A stretch of DNA of 64,000 nt from Chondrus crispus (GCF_000350225.1 NW_005178620.1:186001-250000); one strand, 5' to 3'; positions 41,878 to 54,251 are shown, counted from the stretch's first letter. Translations and numbers: made by a program. Notes: a model not told the origin generated them from the sequence alone.

Positions 41878-44800
41878 CAGGTAAAAGTATTTTACCAACT
41901 GCAAGCCCGATCGAATCAGTGTCGACAAGCGAGGGCGTAAATGCCAAGTCGACGACAATTTTAGCGTTGGATTGGACGAGAGCCATACGGTGAGTCCAAT
42001 GGAAAGCGAAGGGTAGAAATGAGAAATATTACCTTATGCCTGTACCGTTTCGCAATTATCTTCTGTCGATGCAGGCCTGTTGATGAGAAGCTATAGCTGA
42101 GAAAGAGAAAGGTTACGCCGCATGTCGCCATGAAGTCAGTCGACGCGGCACTGAAACCTGTTAGGCCTTTTCACGGTGTGAGACCTGGCAGTATCGTCAT
42201 CAGGGGTCCGCGGGAGGGACACGAGGCGTCAGATCACAATTCGAGGCCGCCGGTAAAGTATTTTAGATGGCAGACGGTTGGGGATTGGTCTTTGCGGACG
42301 ATCACCGGCGTGTTTCTCTACGAGGCTGTGGACTAGGGTTTGCGGCCACGTCACCGGTGCTACGGAGAGGGTGAGGAGCACATCTATGGATTTGTAGATG
42401 AGGTACCCTTCGAAGGGTAGAGCCCGTGCGACAAGAACGGACGGGGCACCAGGTATTTTGCATTGATGACATTTCTTGATTTCATGTAGAGCAAAAACGA
42501 TTCAAAATCCGGCTCCCGATTTCTCCTCGCTCCGAACAAGCTCCGCCATCTCTTTTCTTTTTCGCCTCACATGTTCCGCATTATACTGTAGTTAGCCACC
42601 GCTGGCGTACGTCGTCACCAGAGGCTTCCTATTCCCGGATACGCTACAGTAGTACTGTACATACCCTCGCTGTTTGCCTGCGAGCAGCGATGTGGACGTT
42701 TAGCCGTTATGTCATCGTCGTTGGCGAAGAAAATTTGACAGGTCGAGACAAGCCCACTTCTCCACTGCTTTGAGAGCAATAAGCTATCCTTATTTGCGAC
42801 ATATATGTTTCATGAGTTCCAGGACGTGTAGTTCTACACTTGCCGCATCGCAGGCCTGAACAACGTGAGCTTCATTGCTGTTACCCCTGCAAATGGCATC
42901 ATAATATACTGTAGGTTGCTCCATTTCTCAACAAGTCTGTCTCGGACAGCAATGCTCCCAGCGCTGATTCCCTGGTCTTTGTCTTCACCTTCCCATCATC
43001 TATGAACCTATTGCTATTTCTAGTATAGCACGGTATCTACGAAAGGAGCCTGGACAAGCTGCGCTACATGATATGCCGCGTCTGTGTTGCTTTCACATAC
43101 TTCCATGTCTCAACAGACTGGAAAGATCCTCATCTCTATCACCCCTCATTCCACCCATCCCCCCGTGCCCCCTTGTGTTTTCTCCTCTCCTTAGATTAGT
43201 GTTACATACGCTCTAGAAACGCCAAAATCAACTACATTTCATAAAGATCCGACGTATATCTCGAAGGAAATATTATGTCTTCCATCAGATCGCCTCTAAA
43301 GGAGTCTCTGGCGGGGCCTCATCCTATCGCAGCCATGGCAGTACCACGAAAAGAAAGCTGGCAGTACTGTTTCGATATGTTAACGAAACAGTGGCATGCA
43401 ACCGAAATGGACCTCAATAATATTGAGTCAATATGATGCGATTAGTTCTAAGTTAGGGAGAGCTCATGTCCAGAGTCCTTTGGGTTTGCCTTTTTCGCAT
43501 TTAATCCAGAGTATGACGAAGCTTAAAAACGTGGAAGAAAAGACAACTCGAAAAAAGTTGGCAGACTCATCATCTGCAATTGCTGCCATCCATCCTAGTG
43601 TCTGTTCGACCCAGCGTTATCATAACATAGCATATGCAAATTTTATTTCTTTTCAACTTCGATGTCCACTATTTATATCTTTCTTTGGAGGGTTGACTCG
43701 TCTTCCCTTTTTCTGAAGTTAGCACTGAATAGAAAGTACTCTACGCAGTGTGTTTATGCCACTGATATAAAATTAGAATAAAGAAAAATGCTTACTGTAA
43801 CCCTACTTCTTCTTTTGAACACCTTTATGCGCATCAGCGAGTTCGTTTTCGCTAGAATCGACGAGCAACTACTTTATCTGTGGTGAAAGCCTTCCAGTTT
43901 CAAAAAACAGAAGTGCAATCGTGAGGTGCGTTCTGTAGAATAAATAAAATAAGTTTTGTCCTCATGGGAGGACTAACGGTCCTATAGACACTAGGCATGA
44001 AGCAGAAAGAAGACCTTCAAAAAATGCCAAGTGCAGTATGGCCATTTGCTGGTCTGCTTTGCACTTTCACCATTCATCCCGCTCAGGTAGGTCTGAATGA
44101 ACAAAAGGCTGCTTTAATGAGATATCGCGTTGTGGGCATTTTTGAGAACGAAGAACGTGCAAATCAGTATTTGGCTGTACCGCCGGATCTTTCTACATCT
44201 TTTCTGCTAATTTCAGCTCCGTCCATTGTGGCATGAAAACACAAATTTTCTGTTATGGCTTCCCCACATTAGTTTGCCTTTGGCGGCCCGTGTCACTCTT
44301 CTGCAGCTCTAGCTAGATATACTCAAATCGGCAATAATGGAGAAAATGTCCTTTCCTCTTCATGCCCTTCACCCTGGGCAAATTTGAGTTGTCCACTATT
44401 TGCACGGTATGTGGTTGCTCGTGCATAGGCTGGGGCAGACGCACGGACCAAAAAGAGCTCCAACATAGTCGTACCGACATATTACCATCAAAATTATTCA
44501 GCCCCCCTGAGCTCATAGTAGTAGAAATGACTGTGTCACTGCAGTTCAGATGACATCCTTGCATCTAGACAAAATCATGCTTGAGTCAGTGAAGGGTTTT
44601 TATTTTTATCAAGATTTGATTCAGCTTTTAGCCTTCCTTTTCATTTCTGTAGAGGAAGAAAACCACGTTGGTGGTGCTTTGCTGTCCCCACGTGTGATAC
44701 CTAGTTATTTCTGGGAATATTTTTGAGAATTTGCAAAATATAATTTTTGGTTTAGAGTTGCCATGATGAGGATTGCTGTGGGATCCCGCCATTTTGGAGA

Positions 44801-46752
44801 CACTATCAAAAGCGATGTCTTCGTCACTATTCGACATATTCTTGTTGTAGACGTCAAGCACATATACGATTGTTTAGGGTGACGCTGCTTGTAGAGAAAT
44901 GAATCGCTGAAGGCGCGATGCATGCGAGCTTTTTCTTCGGATGCCGGCCCAGTTTTTGATCTCACTCCCTCCCATCCACCACGCAAGACACTTTTCGGCC
45001 CTCCATTCACCCGTCCACGGCTGTTCCATCCCGCTTATGAAAGAAAATTCATTCTATGAATGTCGTGTCATAGAGATGGCCTCTCTTTTATTTGGTTTAC
45101 CAGATATCCTGTCTTCGTATTCTCGGATGATACCGTCGCCCGGTGGCGCCTCCGCTGCTGGCCATGTCCTCATCGTTCTTATTGGATGCTTACCTCCGAC
45201 TCCAGCTGTTGCCAACGGACAGAGAATCTACTCCGTGTAAACCAAAGCAAGAAATCCTTCCAGTGCTGTTATTCGTGTCTTCCAGGAATGTGTCTGTTAG
45301 AGAATAAAGCATTGTCTTCGAAAGTCTATTACTCACACGTTCAGCAATTCAGCACCAGGTGAAGATACTCTTTACAACAATGCCAAAAATGAAGGGACCA
45401 TATGCCGCACGAGCAGCAATTTTTAGGTCCAGGTGTTTTGCTAATCCTGAGTTCGTTAGCCTTCCTTTGTCCCTCATGCCCGCATGATGAAATCTTGAGG
45501 ATAAAAACAGCGGGAAATGCATGACTACGGAAATGAGAAAGTAAAACAGTTCACTATCCCACTGGATTGCACGGCACTCGGAAAGACAGTGCCGACTGCG
45601 GAGAAATACCATCCCGCCCATCGGAAGAGGAGTCACACCTCTGATCCTAACCCCTGACGCAGAATCCGCACGTCTTAGAGTTTGCGAGAGTACTGTAGCA
45701 CATACAGCTCCCAATGCGAAGTAGCAATGAGTCGTGGCAAGGAGGAACAGAAGCCATTACGACATGAAACAGTGTCCTGATCCCACCATTTTAAAATGGT
45801 TTGCGCTTCCGTTTCGACGGAGACGAGAATATATACAGCGCTGTTTACGCTTGGGAATAGTTTAGAGGCATGCTGTGCCTTGGGGTTTCTCACAGAATCT
45901 TCTATGAGATGCAGTATGGAGCGGAAACGAGGAACCGAAGCATCGTTGAAGAAAAAAGAGAGAGAAAAGACATTCCGTATTGACTCTGTCCGCTGCCTAA
46001 GGTACTACTACATTCACGAGGAAAAGAGCGCTTTTATTCGTTTTTAGTAGCTTGGTTTCCTTGATACTGCAAAACCGAAGAAATTTCCCTGGGGAGACGT
46101 TCCTAAAGATCGAGCGATCAGCAAAAGCGCACCTTAGTCTCACCGCATGGGGTTTAAGCGCTTTTCTCTAGGAAAGGGGGGATCTCTGGATGGAGTGCAC
46201 AATTAATTAATGTAGAAAACGCCAAGCGCAAAGTTACTTTAAACCAACTTGCTTTAAACCACAATTTGCCGGACATCAGTTGCTGCCATAAAGCGGGGCG
46301 CTGTTTCCCGGCAGGTCCTCGACAATTCATTCTCACTGGTTGTTTCTCAACCACGCCGATCACTTTCTGAGAATTCTCCGCCGCCCCACGTCATTCCCAC
46401 AGCCACATCTCATTCAGAATTTTTCGCGTACCTCAGTCTGGGAGAAGGTGTGACATTGCTCCGGTCGTAGAAGAGTTTCGCCCACACGCTTGCGAATTCT
46501 GTCGAATGCACAAAGTTCCAGGTATTGATTACCTAGCCTTTATGTTTCCATTCCCTCTTCTCACCTCGGAATGAACGAGTTCATCTCCTCTTCTAACTGT
46601 CTCTCCATTTTTTCTCATCTTGGACATCATCAACATTCCGTGAAAGTGTAAACGTCCTCCCTTTTTTTTACATCTCCACTCCTTTGCAAACCAACCACTC
46701 GTCTCTCTCTACTTAAGCCATCCCCAGCATCCCTCCGATCCATCTTCCCTCA
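41878..46752. other. long gene-poor stretch
   Basis: No frame longer than about 120 codons and none with recognisable motifs on either strand. Small ATG frames such as 42130-42336 (68 aa), 43396-43716 (106 aa) and 43997-44236 (79 aa, ending LSTSFLLISAPSIVA) are listed only as possibilities. The last looks slightly protein-like. Several AT-rich tracts and poly-pyrimidine stretches occur. No tandem array, LTR or transposase remnant was seen. The last 200 bp are pyrimidine-rich, like a promoter and leader for the gene at 46875. Confidence 0.5.
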
Positions 46753-46848
46753 CCCCAATCAATTCAACTCTTAACTCCTCATCCTAACTCCTCATCCTAA
46801 CCCCAATCAATTCAACTCTTAACTCCTCATCCTAACTCCTCATCCTAA
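46753..46848 (+). repeat. 48-bp tandem duplication in the 5' leader of the 826-aa gene
   Basis: Two identical 48-bp copies, 46753-46800 and 46801-46848, each start CCCCAATCAATTCAACTC. Each contains two direct CTCATCCTAACTC-like motifs. The array ends 26 bp before the ATG and is likely part of the transcribed leader or core promoter. Confidence 0.9.
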
Positions 46849-46874
46849 CTCTTCACGCCTTTCAACCACCAAAA

Positions 46875-49355
46875 ATGTCTCGCATCACCCCGAATAACCG
46901 CGAGAATGCTTCTGCCCCATCCCATCATCTGCTTCTCGTCGGCGCAGGACCTCGCAGCACCATTCAAATTGAGGCCGAAATCTCATTCATGCTTCTCTAC
47001 AACAACCATTTTCAGGAGCTCATGAAACTCGGCGCTCGCTATCGCATTGATACCACTGTCGTTGAAAAGCAGGCTCGCGTCGCAGCTGGAGCCTCCTTCT
47101 CTGCTGATCAAACGGGAATGGCCAACACAGGTATTGAAGATGACATTGAATTTTCTTTGCCTATCACTGGCATGTCGGACAGAGAAATTGATGATATCAA
47201 AAGTCTGTTGAGCTACAAACAGCGCTACGAACATCGATTCGGACAGAACCCGGAAGCGTACTACGAGGAGCTCAAACATCTCAACCTTCCCGGTTCCGTC
47301 ATGTTCAGGCGCTCCGTCGGGCCTATGTCTGGAACCCGTTCCGGGCAACTTGACCACTCTCGTGCCTACCTCATGCGCAAAACCATGGGGGAAGAGGAAT
47401 TTGACCATTTCAATCTTGTCCGCCGCATTGCAAATGAGCGACTTCCCTTCTATAAGCTAAACGTTATGCATTCCAACCTACTCGAAGAAATTGCAGTCTC
47501 CGAGCAAACCAAGCCTTCTGCGAGGCTTCTTGATCTGGAAGAAAGCCGTTGGCGTTGGTTTACCGCTGACCAAATCCGCATGAATACTGGAACAACCCTC
47601 AAGCATCCAGTCGAGGACCTCGATGCGCGCGACCTCACCTTCTGTCAGTCTATGAACATCGCAGATATCAAACTCTATTTTGCATCTCGCAAATTGCTTG
47701 ATTCTCAAGACATGGTTGTCCCAGGAACGAAAATTTTGTGTGGAGGATTGAGTCTTTCCTCACTCGACCAGCTAAGCGTGCTCGACGGGATCATGAATCT
47801 TTTCGAGGTAGATAACAAATCGCTTCTTGGATATCGCGTCACAAGTCATGCAAAGGAGTTGTATCAGGGCGCCATCACATTAGTCAGCCGCACCCCAGGA
47901 AAGGCCTGTCCTCCGAGGCACTCCTTCGAGCCAGAATGGACGCAAGAGACGCCCCTTTTGGGTAACACAAAGCATCTTCACTCTCTTTTCCTCCATGAGA
48001 GTGGCGAAGAGGTTTACCAGCTCTGGTATGACATATTGAAGGCCACGGTTGCCCGTGCCTTGAACCGGACCCCGAGCGAAATGAATAAGTCCCAATCTAC
48101 AGAGGAGCTCCTTCGGTCCAAGTTCGAGGAAACATCCTGGTTTCTGGATCACCGCCGCAAGGCTGGCTTGGCTGAGCTGCAAGACAGACTAGCCGTGAAG
48201 GAGCGCCTGCTCAAGGAATCCATGAAGACTGAATCCGGGGCGTGGCGCCAAGCGGCGCTGAGTCTCATTCTTGGTTTCGGGCCTGAAAGCGATCTCGGCC
48301 AAGCAACTAGTGAAATGGAAGAGCTTGCCCCGATCACATTCAAAGGACGGCAGGCAATGCTCATCCACAGGGCGCAGCAATACGGCATCACGCATCCGCG
48401 GGTTGCCCTGAAAAAGTCGAACAAGGTGCCCGTGGGCAACTTCAAGAAGATCATGAGCTTTGTGACAGCATCTCCGGTGGAGATTCACAGCATGTTCCAC
48501 CTTCTTTTCCAAGCCGGGATTGCCAAGTTTGTTCCGGCTTCCTACTCGGACATTTCGGTGGACGCAAGCGGGCGGTATCTTTCCGTCGGCGGGGAAAAGT
48601 ACGACGCTCTGGTTGTTTCCCCCGTTTTCGACCGCAACACCAATCCTGCCGTGAAGTCTCTTGCGGGGCAAGTCCGCCCGATTCACCTTAGTGCACCAGG
48701 GTACGGGGCAGTTGGCAAGTTCCGGCAGTTTATCTCTCCGTCAGGGAAGCCTCTCCCCGTCGAAGACAACGGGCTCGGCGGGGCCGGCTTCCAGGTACAA
48801 GAGGGGGACGGGAAAGGGTCGACCGTCGGTGCGTTCGCGGTGGACATCAACAACAGGGCGTCCGCAGCCAGCACGGCTGCGTCATACGCTACGCGAAGGA
48901 TGGCGCTCGCGCATCTCAAGGCGGCCGGCGTGTCATCGCCGACGACGACACTGTCCGCTATCTACGAAAGTCAGAAGCCCGAGGAAGCGGCGTATGACGA
49001 GGAAGTGAGGAGCTTTGAAAAGTACTTTGATGAGATTTATGAGATCGGGGCGTATCTGAGGGCGATTGAGAAGGTGAGCCGGAATGATTCGGACATGTAC
49101 GTCAAGCTGTACGATAGGGGAACGACGGTTGAGGGACGAAAGGATTCGGTGAAGGTGATGTCTGAAAGCGAGTCAAGCATAGAAAGGAAGGCGGCAAAGA
49201 TGTACACGATTGAAATGATGGGAAGGCCTTCGTTCACCCCGGCTAAGAGGGATGAGTACCTCGAGAGGTTTGTGGACACAACGGCGGAAGAGGATAAGGC
49301 TGCGTATGCTGAGGCGTTCAGGCTCGCAAAGAAAGCCCTTGTAGTAGGAGCATAG
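46875..49355 (+). CDS. FAD/NAD(P)-binding-like protein of 826 residues, intact
   Basis: ATG at 46875 in a strong context (CCACCAAAAATG), stop at 49353-49355, no introns. Residues 18-29 (HLLLVGAGPRST) form a Rossmann-type nucleotide-binding turn in which the third Gly is Ser. About residues 53-85 resemble the adenine-binding strand and loop (RIDTTVVEKQ, ASFSADQTGM). Towards residue 570-610 there is a second domain with GRYLSVGGEKYDALVVSPVF, a beta pattern seen in flavin-dependent oxidoreductases. The C-terminal 150 residues are helical and charged. There is no signal peptide or membrane segment, so a soluble protein is likely. I place it near the FAD/NAD(P)-binding PF13454-like group with moderate doubt and cannot name a substrate. 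It is the best-preserved host gene in the window and is isolated by gene-poor DNA on both sides. Confidence 0.7.
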   Translation: MSRITPNNRENASAPSHHLLLVGAGPRSTIQIEAEISFMLLYNNHFQELMKLGARYRIDTTVVEKQARVAAGASFSADQTGMANTGIEDDIEFSLPITGMSDREIDDIKSLLSYKQRYEHRFGQNPEAYYEELKHLNLPGSVMFRRSVGPMSGTRSGQLDHSRAYLMRKTMGEEEFDHFNLVRRIANERLPFYKLNVMHSNLLEEIAVSEQTKPSARLLDLEESRWRWFTADQIRMNTGTTLKHPVEDLDARDLTFCQSMNIADIKLYFASRKLLDSQDMVVPGTKILCGGLSLSSLDQLSVLDGIMNLFEVDNKSLLGYRVTSHAKELYQGAITLVSRTPGKACPPRHSFEPEWTQETPLLGNTKHLHSLFLHESGEEVYQLWYDILKATVARALNRTPSEMNKSQSTEELLRSKFEETSWFLDHRRKAGLAELQDRLAVKERLLKESMKTESGAWRQAALSLILGFGPESDLGQATSEMEELAPITFKGRQAMLIHRAQQYGITHPRVALKKSNKVPVGNFKKIMSFVTASPVEIHSMFHLLFQAGIAKFVPASYSDISVDASGRYLSVGGEKYDALVVSPVFDRNTNPAVKSLAGQVRPIHLSAPGYGAVGKFRQFISPSGKPLPVEDNGLGGAGFQVQEGDGKGSTVGAFAVDINNRASAASTAASYATRRMALAHLKAAGVSSPTTTLSAIYESQKPEEAAYDEEVRSFEKYFDEIYEIGAYLRAIEKVSRNDSDMYVKLYDRGTTVEGRKDSVKVMSESESSIERKAAKMYTIEMMGRPSFTPAKRDEYLERFVDTTAEEDKAAYAEAFRLAKKALVVGA

Positions 49356-49753
49356 CAGTATCCGTGGAGAAGCAATAACTGTCCATTTAGTTTTTAACTC
49401 TAGCTGTCTAGCCATCCATAGTTGCAATAACAAGAATTTTGTTGAAACTATTAAGCCTTGCCTGTTGGTTTTTGTGCACCAAGTACGTTCGCGCATGTGA
49501 ACGATCCTTGGAAGCTGTTTAAAGTGGTTACCCAAGGATGCGTAGTATAAAGTGCAACTCGGAAGAGGGAAGAAAATAATTTCATGGTACGGGAGGTGGT
49601 CGAAACTCGAAACTACTCCAGCTTTGTGAAAATATTTCATTCTTTAATTTGACATTTTTGAGCGAAAAAGAGGATTTGAAGGCAGTAGTAGAAAGTAGAA
49701 ACCGAAGTCAAAGAAGGTGTTGAACCAGCAGAAATCGAGATACGACAGGCTAG
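49356..49753. other. 3' flank of the 826-aa gene
   Basis: No gene. The first 60 bases after the stop are AT-rich and likely 3' UTR; an AATAAC at 49427 is the closest to a poly(A) signal. Nothing else is seen. Confidence 0.4.
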
Positions 49754-49835
49754 GACGAGCCGTAGCAGAAGGAGGAGGGCATGAAGGAGGAGGGCATCAG
49801 GGCATCATGCCCTCCTCCTTCTGCTACGGCTCGTC
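49754..49835. repeat. long palindrome with 31-bp perfect arms
   Basis: 49754-49784 and 49805-49835 are exact reverse complements, loop of 20 bases. The loop starts with a direct repeat of the arm's AGGAGGAGGGCATSA segment, so a direct and an inverted duplication overlap here. Confidence 0.95.
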
Positions 49836-49924
49836 TTGCATGATGCAACACAGCGATGCTCCTGGATCAGGAGTGCAGGAAACAAGTTTGGCAAGCAGAT
49901 GGTCGCCCGCTTCTGTTTTCGCCG

Positions 49925-50040
49925 AGCCCCCTCTCACGCTGACAGTGCTGGTGCTGACAGTGCTAGTGTTGACCGTTCTACCCGATGCTGACAGTCCGGA
50001 TGCTGACAGTGCCGATGCTGACTGTACCGATGGCGACACG
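49925..50040. repeat. 15-bp degenerate tandem array
   Basis: Units of the type GCTGACAGTGCTGGT and GATGCTGACAGTCCG repeat about seven times. They lie just after the palindrome and before the TC microsatellite. Confidence 0.75.
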
Positions 50041-50091
50041 GCATCGGTGACGTCAGCTGTTGATGCCAACAGCCGGTGACCTCTGCAGCCC

Positions 50092-50094
<3 letters not shown>

Positions 50095-50146
<52 letters not shown>
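50095..50146. repeat. (TC)26 microsatellite
   Basis: Uninterrupted TC dinucleotide repeat, 52 bases. Confidence 0.98.
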
Positions 50147-50148
<2 letters not shown>

Positions 50149-51629
50149 GACGGCAGTCGTGCTGTTCTTCGACTCCGCAACGGTGAGTTGATTATTTTGG
50201 TGCATCACGAAGAATGCTCAGGTTCCTTCCTTCGAAGGCCTTTCGAATTATATAAGCGCTGTATGTATGAGCAGAGACGGCAAGTGCGTTGTGTTGCGGT
50301 CAAGTGACACTACTTTGCGAGTGTGAGACGCTGAGACGGGACGCCAAACCGGCGACGAAATGACTAGATACACGCGTTTGGATTTGAGCGTGTTGGTGAC
50401 TGCTCATAAACGCGAGGCTCGTCTCTATTGGACATGTGGCCTCACATGAGGCCATTTGACCTAGTATGAGGCCACCTTTCAACTTTGTTTTTCTCGATTT
50501 GAGCTTGTTCAGCAAGAAGGAAAAAGATGCCGTCGTCACTGCGGTTGAGTTGGGCGTTGTGGAAGGCTGGGGTTTGGTGAGATGTGCACGTCCTTTCTAG
50601 CCATTATTAGAAAGCCTAAAAACGAAGCCTTTTTGACCGACCTCAAAGCGTTACGTGTTTATATCTTCGAAACCAAAGCGCCTGTTTAAAGTTTTAACTA
50701 GACATTGAACTGCATTGGATTCTCAGTCTCTATGTGTCTTCACAACTGCTATCCCAATTTTTTTGCAAGATGTTACGGCCGAGCGCAGATACGTTAAAGA
50801 AATGGTGTCCAAATTGATATATATATAATATATTTTTGCACAAAAGGGAATCTGGTCTAAAATATGAGGCAAATCGCTTGTCGTCGAGACACTTGTGCAT
50901 GTGCATCAGTTCTAAACGCACTCGCCACTTCCAGGACACAAGGAACGCTACAGTAGGTGTCGAATAGATGGGGTGCTGTCAACAGCACCGAAATAACTCT
51001 GCCCCACCTTGGCACTGCATGAGGCGGAAGTGCTGTCAACGTCGAGCGCGGGACTACCCTTGTTGGCATGTCGACCGGTATGCCCGGCATCCTGACCGTT
51101 GTGAACCCAGGACATCCGCATGGCCAAGAATCGTTTTGCCACCGTGTTTTACTAGCATTGCGCAGCGTTGCACTGCGATACGTCGCGGGCGTGAGTGGCG
51201 CAATTGGTAACACTCCGGGATGCCCCGGGAGCTAAACATGCAGGGCATCCATCTTGACACGCAGTGGCTTTCGCAGAGTTACACGCAGCATTCACCTCCC
51301 AAAAGATCATGCCGATCGTCACCTCCGCATTTCTTCCACCATTGTCTACCGGCTGAGGAGACAAAAGCACCGTGACAGCGGGGACAAACGGGGGCCTACT
51401 CAAAAGGGCTTCGTGGGGTTGAGCGCAGTGCAAAAATTGCGGATGTATGGATCTCTGCGCAAGGGAAACTCTAAAGAGAAACCTCTGAAAAACATAAAGA
51501 TTTCGAAATGTTGCCGTCGTCGGCGTAAAACAAAAAAGTTCAGAACGAAATTTTGCCGTCTTCGGCACTCCTAATTGCCCTAATTGCCGCGCTTCCTCCC
51601 TCAACCCTCTCCACTCTCCATCTCACTCT
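50147..51629. other. gene-free stretch
   Basis: No coding frame above 150 codons with protein-like character. AT dinucleotide-rich DNA lies near 50,815-50,835. A tRNA-A-box-like string, GAGTGGCGCAATTGGTA, occurs at 51191, but no B box or acceptor stem accompanies it. Confidence 0.45.
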
Positions 51630-51791
51630 CCGGCACCCCGCACAGCCTGTCGCTCTCCCACCCCACCCAACCCGGCACCCCGCAGAGTCTGTCGCTCTCC
51701 CACCCCGCACAGCCCGGCACCCAGCACAGTCTGTCGCTCTCCCACCCCGCACAGCCCGGCAACCCGCAAATCCTGTCGCTCTCCACTGTTC
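51630..51791. repeat. 42-bp minisatellite, almost four copies
   Basis: Units start at 51630, 51672, 51714 and 51756 with CCGGCACCCCGCACAG and variants. The unit length is a multiple of three, so all three plus frames stay open, giving repetitive chance peptides. Confidence 0.95.
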
Positions 51792-51895
51792 TGTTCTCTT
51801 CGCGAGTCCCCCACGGATCTACCGTCACACAGCAGCTGAGATTCATCTCACACTGAAGAGGGGACTCCGAAGACTACTGTAGTAGCTGCCGTGAC

Positions 51896-52650
51896 ATGAG
51901 CAAGTCACACGCTGCTCTATGTGAGGAGGCTGTGTTCGCGAAGTTCGTTTCAGTAAAGGCTTGTGAAGCCTTTATTTCGTACGTAGACTACAAAGGGAAG
52001 GTGGAGGGGCGCAATAAGTTCAGCATTCTAGAGACTCTGATGGAAGTTTCCAAAGACTTCTCGAGTCGCATGGAAAAGATACGGAGAGAAAATGAAAGCA
52101 GGGTAGGAAATAGTCACTATGCTGCGGTCGAGGATGAGATTGAACGACCGAGCACACCGGGTCGCACGCATGAATGGATGGAAGAGGAAGTTTGGCCTGG
52201 GCCGGACTATGTAGTGGAAAGCAATGTTCGCGATGTGGAGAGTCAATCTGAGTGTGAGAACCACGACAATGAATACCACTACACGTTCGAGTTGTAGACT
52301 GAGTGGCTTTCGGAGGAAAGCCCGGAGAAAGGAGAGGAACTGAGAAAGATTGCAGCACGGATAAGTGCGCGGCGTAAGGAGCGAATTGAGGGCCTTGTCT
52401 ACGACCGCCTTTTGATGGCCGCGCAATACTAAGGGGATGAAGAAGATAAGGAACTACAAAAAAGGAATTTTAGAGCTAGCCAAGCGAACAAGACGACGAA
52501 CAAGGAGCCGAATAGGGGGAATAAGAGCAAGGCATGCTGAGAAGAACAAACGAGAATCTGTCAAACTGTCCAAGTCCCAATTGCGTGAACGTCGAAGAAG
52601 GAAGGTGAAACAGAAACACATCGCTCACGTACATAGTAGTGTAACGAAAT
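51896..52650 (+). pseudogene. unknown charged protein, interrupted by stops
   Basis: ATG at 51896. One frame reads for 133 codons, containing FISYVDYKGKVEGRNKFSIL, LMEVSKDFSSRMEKIR and an acidic C-terminal part. After TAG at 52295-52297 the same frame continues TEWLSEESPEKGEELRKIA, ARRKERIEGLVYDRLLM to a TAA. A Lys/Arg-rich frame (52437-52652) follows. I do not recognise the family. The layout resembles mobile-element helper genes just upstream of the Ulp1-like protease, but this is inference. Confidence 0.35.
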
Positions 52651-52652
52651 AA

Positions 52653-53288
52653 AATTCAGCATTCTGCTTTCTTCTTGGCCTCCTTATCGCAAGAAGCCAT
52701 GTTACGTCAGCTAGAGAACTGAGGAATCGGCTTTAAACCTTGGTCTCGCAACGCAACCTTGTTCCAAAGTAGTCGATCCAATTAGTCGATCCAATTTCCT
52801 CCAATTTCTTACCAAATATTTGAGATCCATTATTTCTCACAATTGCATAACAGATATTTCCGACCTAGTGATCTCGCTACAAGCTTCACAAAAAATCGAC
52901 AGGAGATCCCTCCTCCATCCCGGGCCTCCATTACTCTGTGTTCTCATATGCTTCTCGACTCCTCGCTTCTACTCTTGCACTTATCTTTCATGCCAACTCG
53001 CGCATCCTCCCAACTACTCTTGCTTCCTGCCTCTTAATCTTCTGCGCCTTTTCGCTGTTTATTTGTCTCGCGCCCCCACGCCTTCTGCATGCAATAAGAA
53101 GTGCGTTATACAGCGTTGAGACTGGTCTCATGCTGGAGCGGGGCAGCCCATCGCTTAAGTGAAGGTTTCGGTACTGTAGTGACACGAAGGACACAAAAGT
53201 TTGGTTCGGGAGCCTCTTGGTGATGCCGACGAGGTTTGGGGGCTGCCATCTGGTTAGGAGGTAACACCATCAAAAGCGCTCAGGGATA
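52653..53288. other. gene-free stretch
   Basis: Ordinary sequence with Pro/Leu/Ser-rich chance frames and no recognisable motif. A short direct repeat of TAGTCGATCCAAT lies near 52,770-52,795. Confidence 0.4.
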
Positions 53289-54251
53289 TTGGTGCAGTAT
53301 TATTTGGGTTGGAGGGACTGCAAAAGCATGAAGGGCGTGGGGTCTGTTTCTATCTCTGCGAATGTAAACTTAAGTACGAAGAAGGGTAAACATCAGGCAA
53401 AGGTGGATGCGTTCTTGAATTTCATACAAGCAAAATCGATGAGGTTTATCGCTAAAGATGGTACCAAACGTAACTTTACCAAAGAAGATATCACTGTACT
53501 TCGCTCTTACATAGACAGAATTGAAGCAACAATCCTGTGAAGATGAGGTGTTGAGTTGGGTTGAGTACTGTCAAGCACAGATGCAGCAACACAGTTTGCT
53601 TCTCGATGCCGGTTAGGATCAGCTCGACCCAAAGCGGTTTGCTATAATCGGGCATTCGAATCAGGGCACTGCATTGTGCTCTGAGAACACTCTACGCAAA
53701 AGAAATCGTAAACGAAAATTGAACCGGCAGTTAATAAGAACGCTTCGCAAAAATCTTGGCAGTGTCCTCTGTAGCAAAGTAAATACGGTGCCCTCTATCT
53801 TTTTACCCATCAATCTAGGAAACATTCATTGGGGCTACATCATGTCCTTGCCGTCTTCCACTAAGGAATCCATCTCTGAAGCACAACTTTTTCTTTGGGG
53901 ATGGCCTCGGATGGAAAGCTCCAGAGGGGATTCTTGCGCCTGCGAAGGAATATCTTCAATTTTCTCTTTCCACAACTGCAGTGGAAGATCAAGAAAAAGA
54001 ACCACGCTCTGGACATTCTGAAGCTCAAGAAGCAAACGGATGGTTATAGTTGCGGGTTTTACCTTTTAGCTGCAGCTCAGACTTTAACGATGAGGGAGGG
54101 TAATGATTCTCGGACAATTCAATCAGCATCTGTTGTAGAGAGGTACCTTCAACTATGTGTTGAATCAAACCTATCTCTAATTGTTATGGCTTATGCGGAC
54201 ACGAAACATCGCAAGCTCTCTGATATTAACGTTATTAGATACATGAAATAA
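53289..54251 (+). pseudogene. Ulp1/SENP-like (C48) cysteine protease, frameshifted
   Basis: A first block, 53289-53540, carries an unknown 83-residue leader. The protease block starts near 53,674: FLPINLGNIHWGYIM provides the conserved P-N and the catalytic His of the HW motif. After a one-base shift near 53,900, LASDGKLQRGF supplies the Asp segment. KKQTDGYSCGFYLL provides the oxyanion Gln and the nucleophilic Cys. That is the canonical His-Asp-Gln-Cys order of C48 proteases. Such domains are often carried by transposons (MULE, CACTA and others). The shift lies in a T/G-run. The C terminus to 54251 is helical. Confidence 0.75.

Noticed and set aside
51187..51260. tRNA gene candidate with an A-box-like GAGTGGCGCAATTGGTA
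   Set aside because: No B box (GGTTCRANNCC), no acceptor stem pairing and no T-loop at the right distance.
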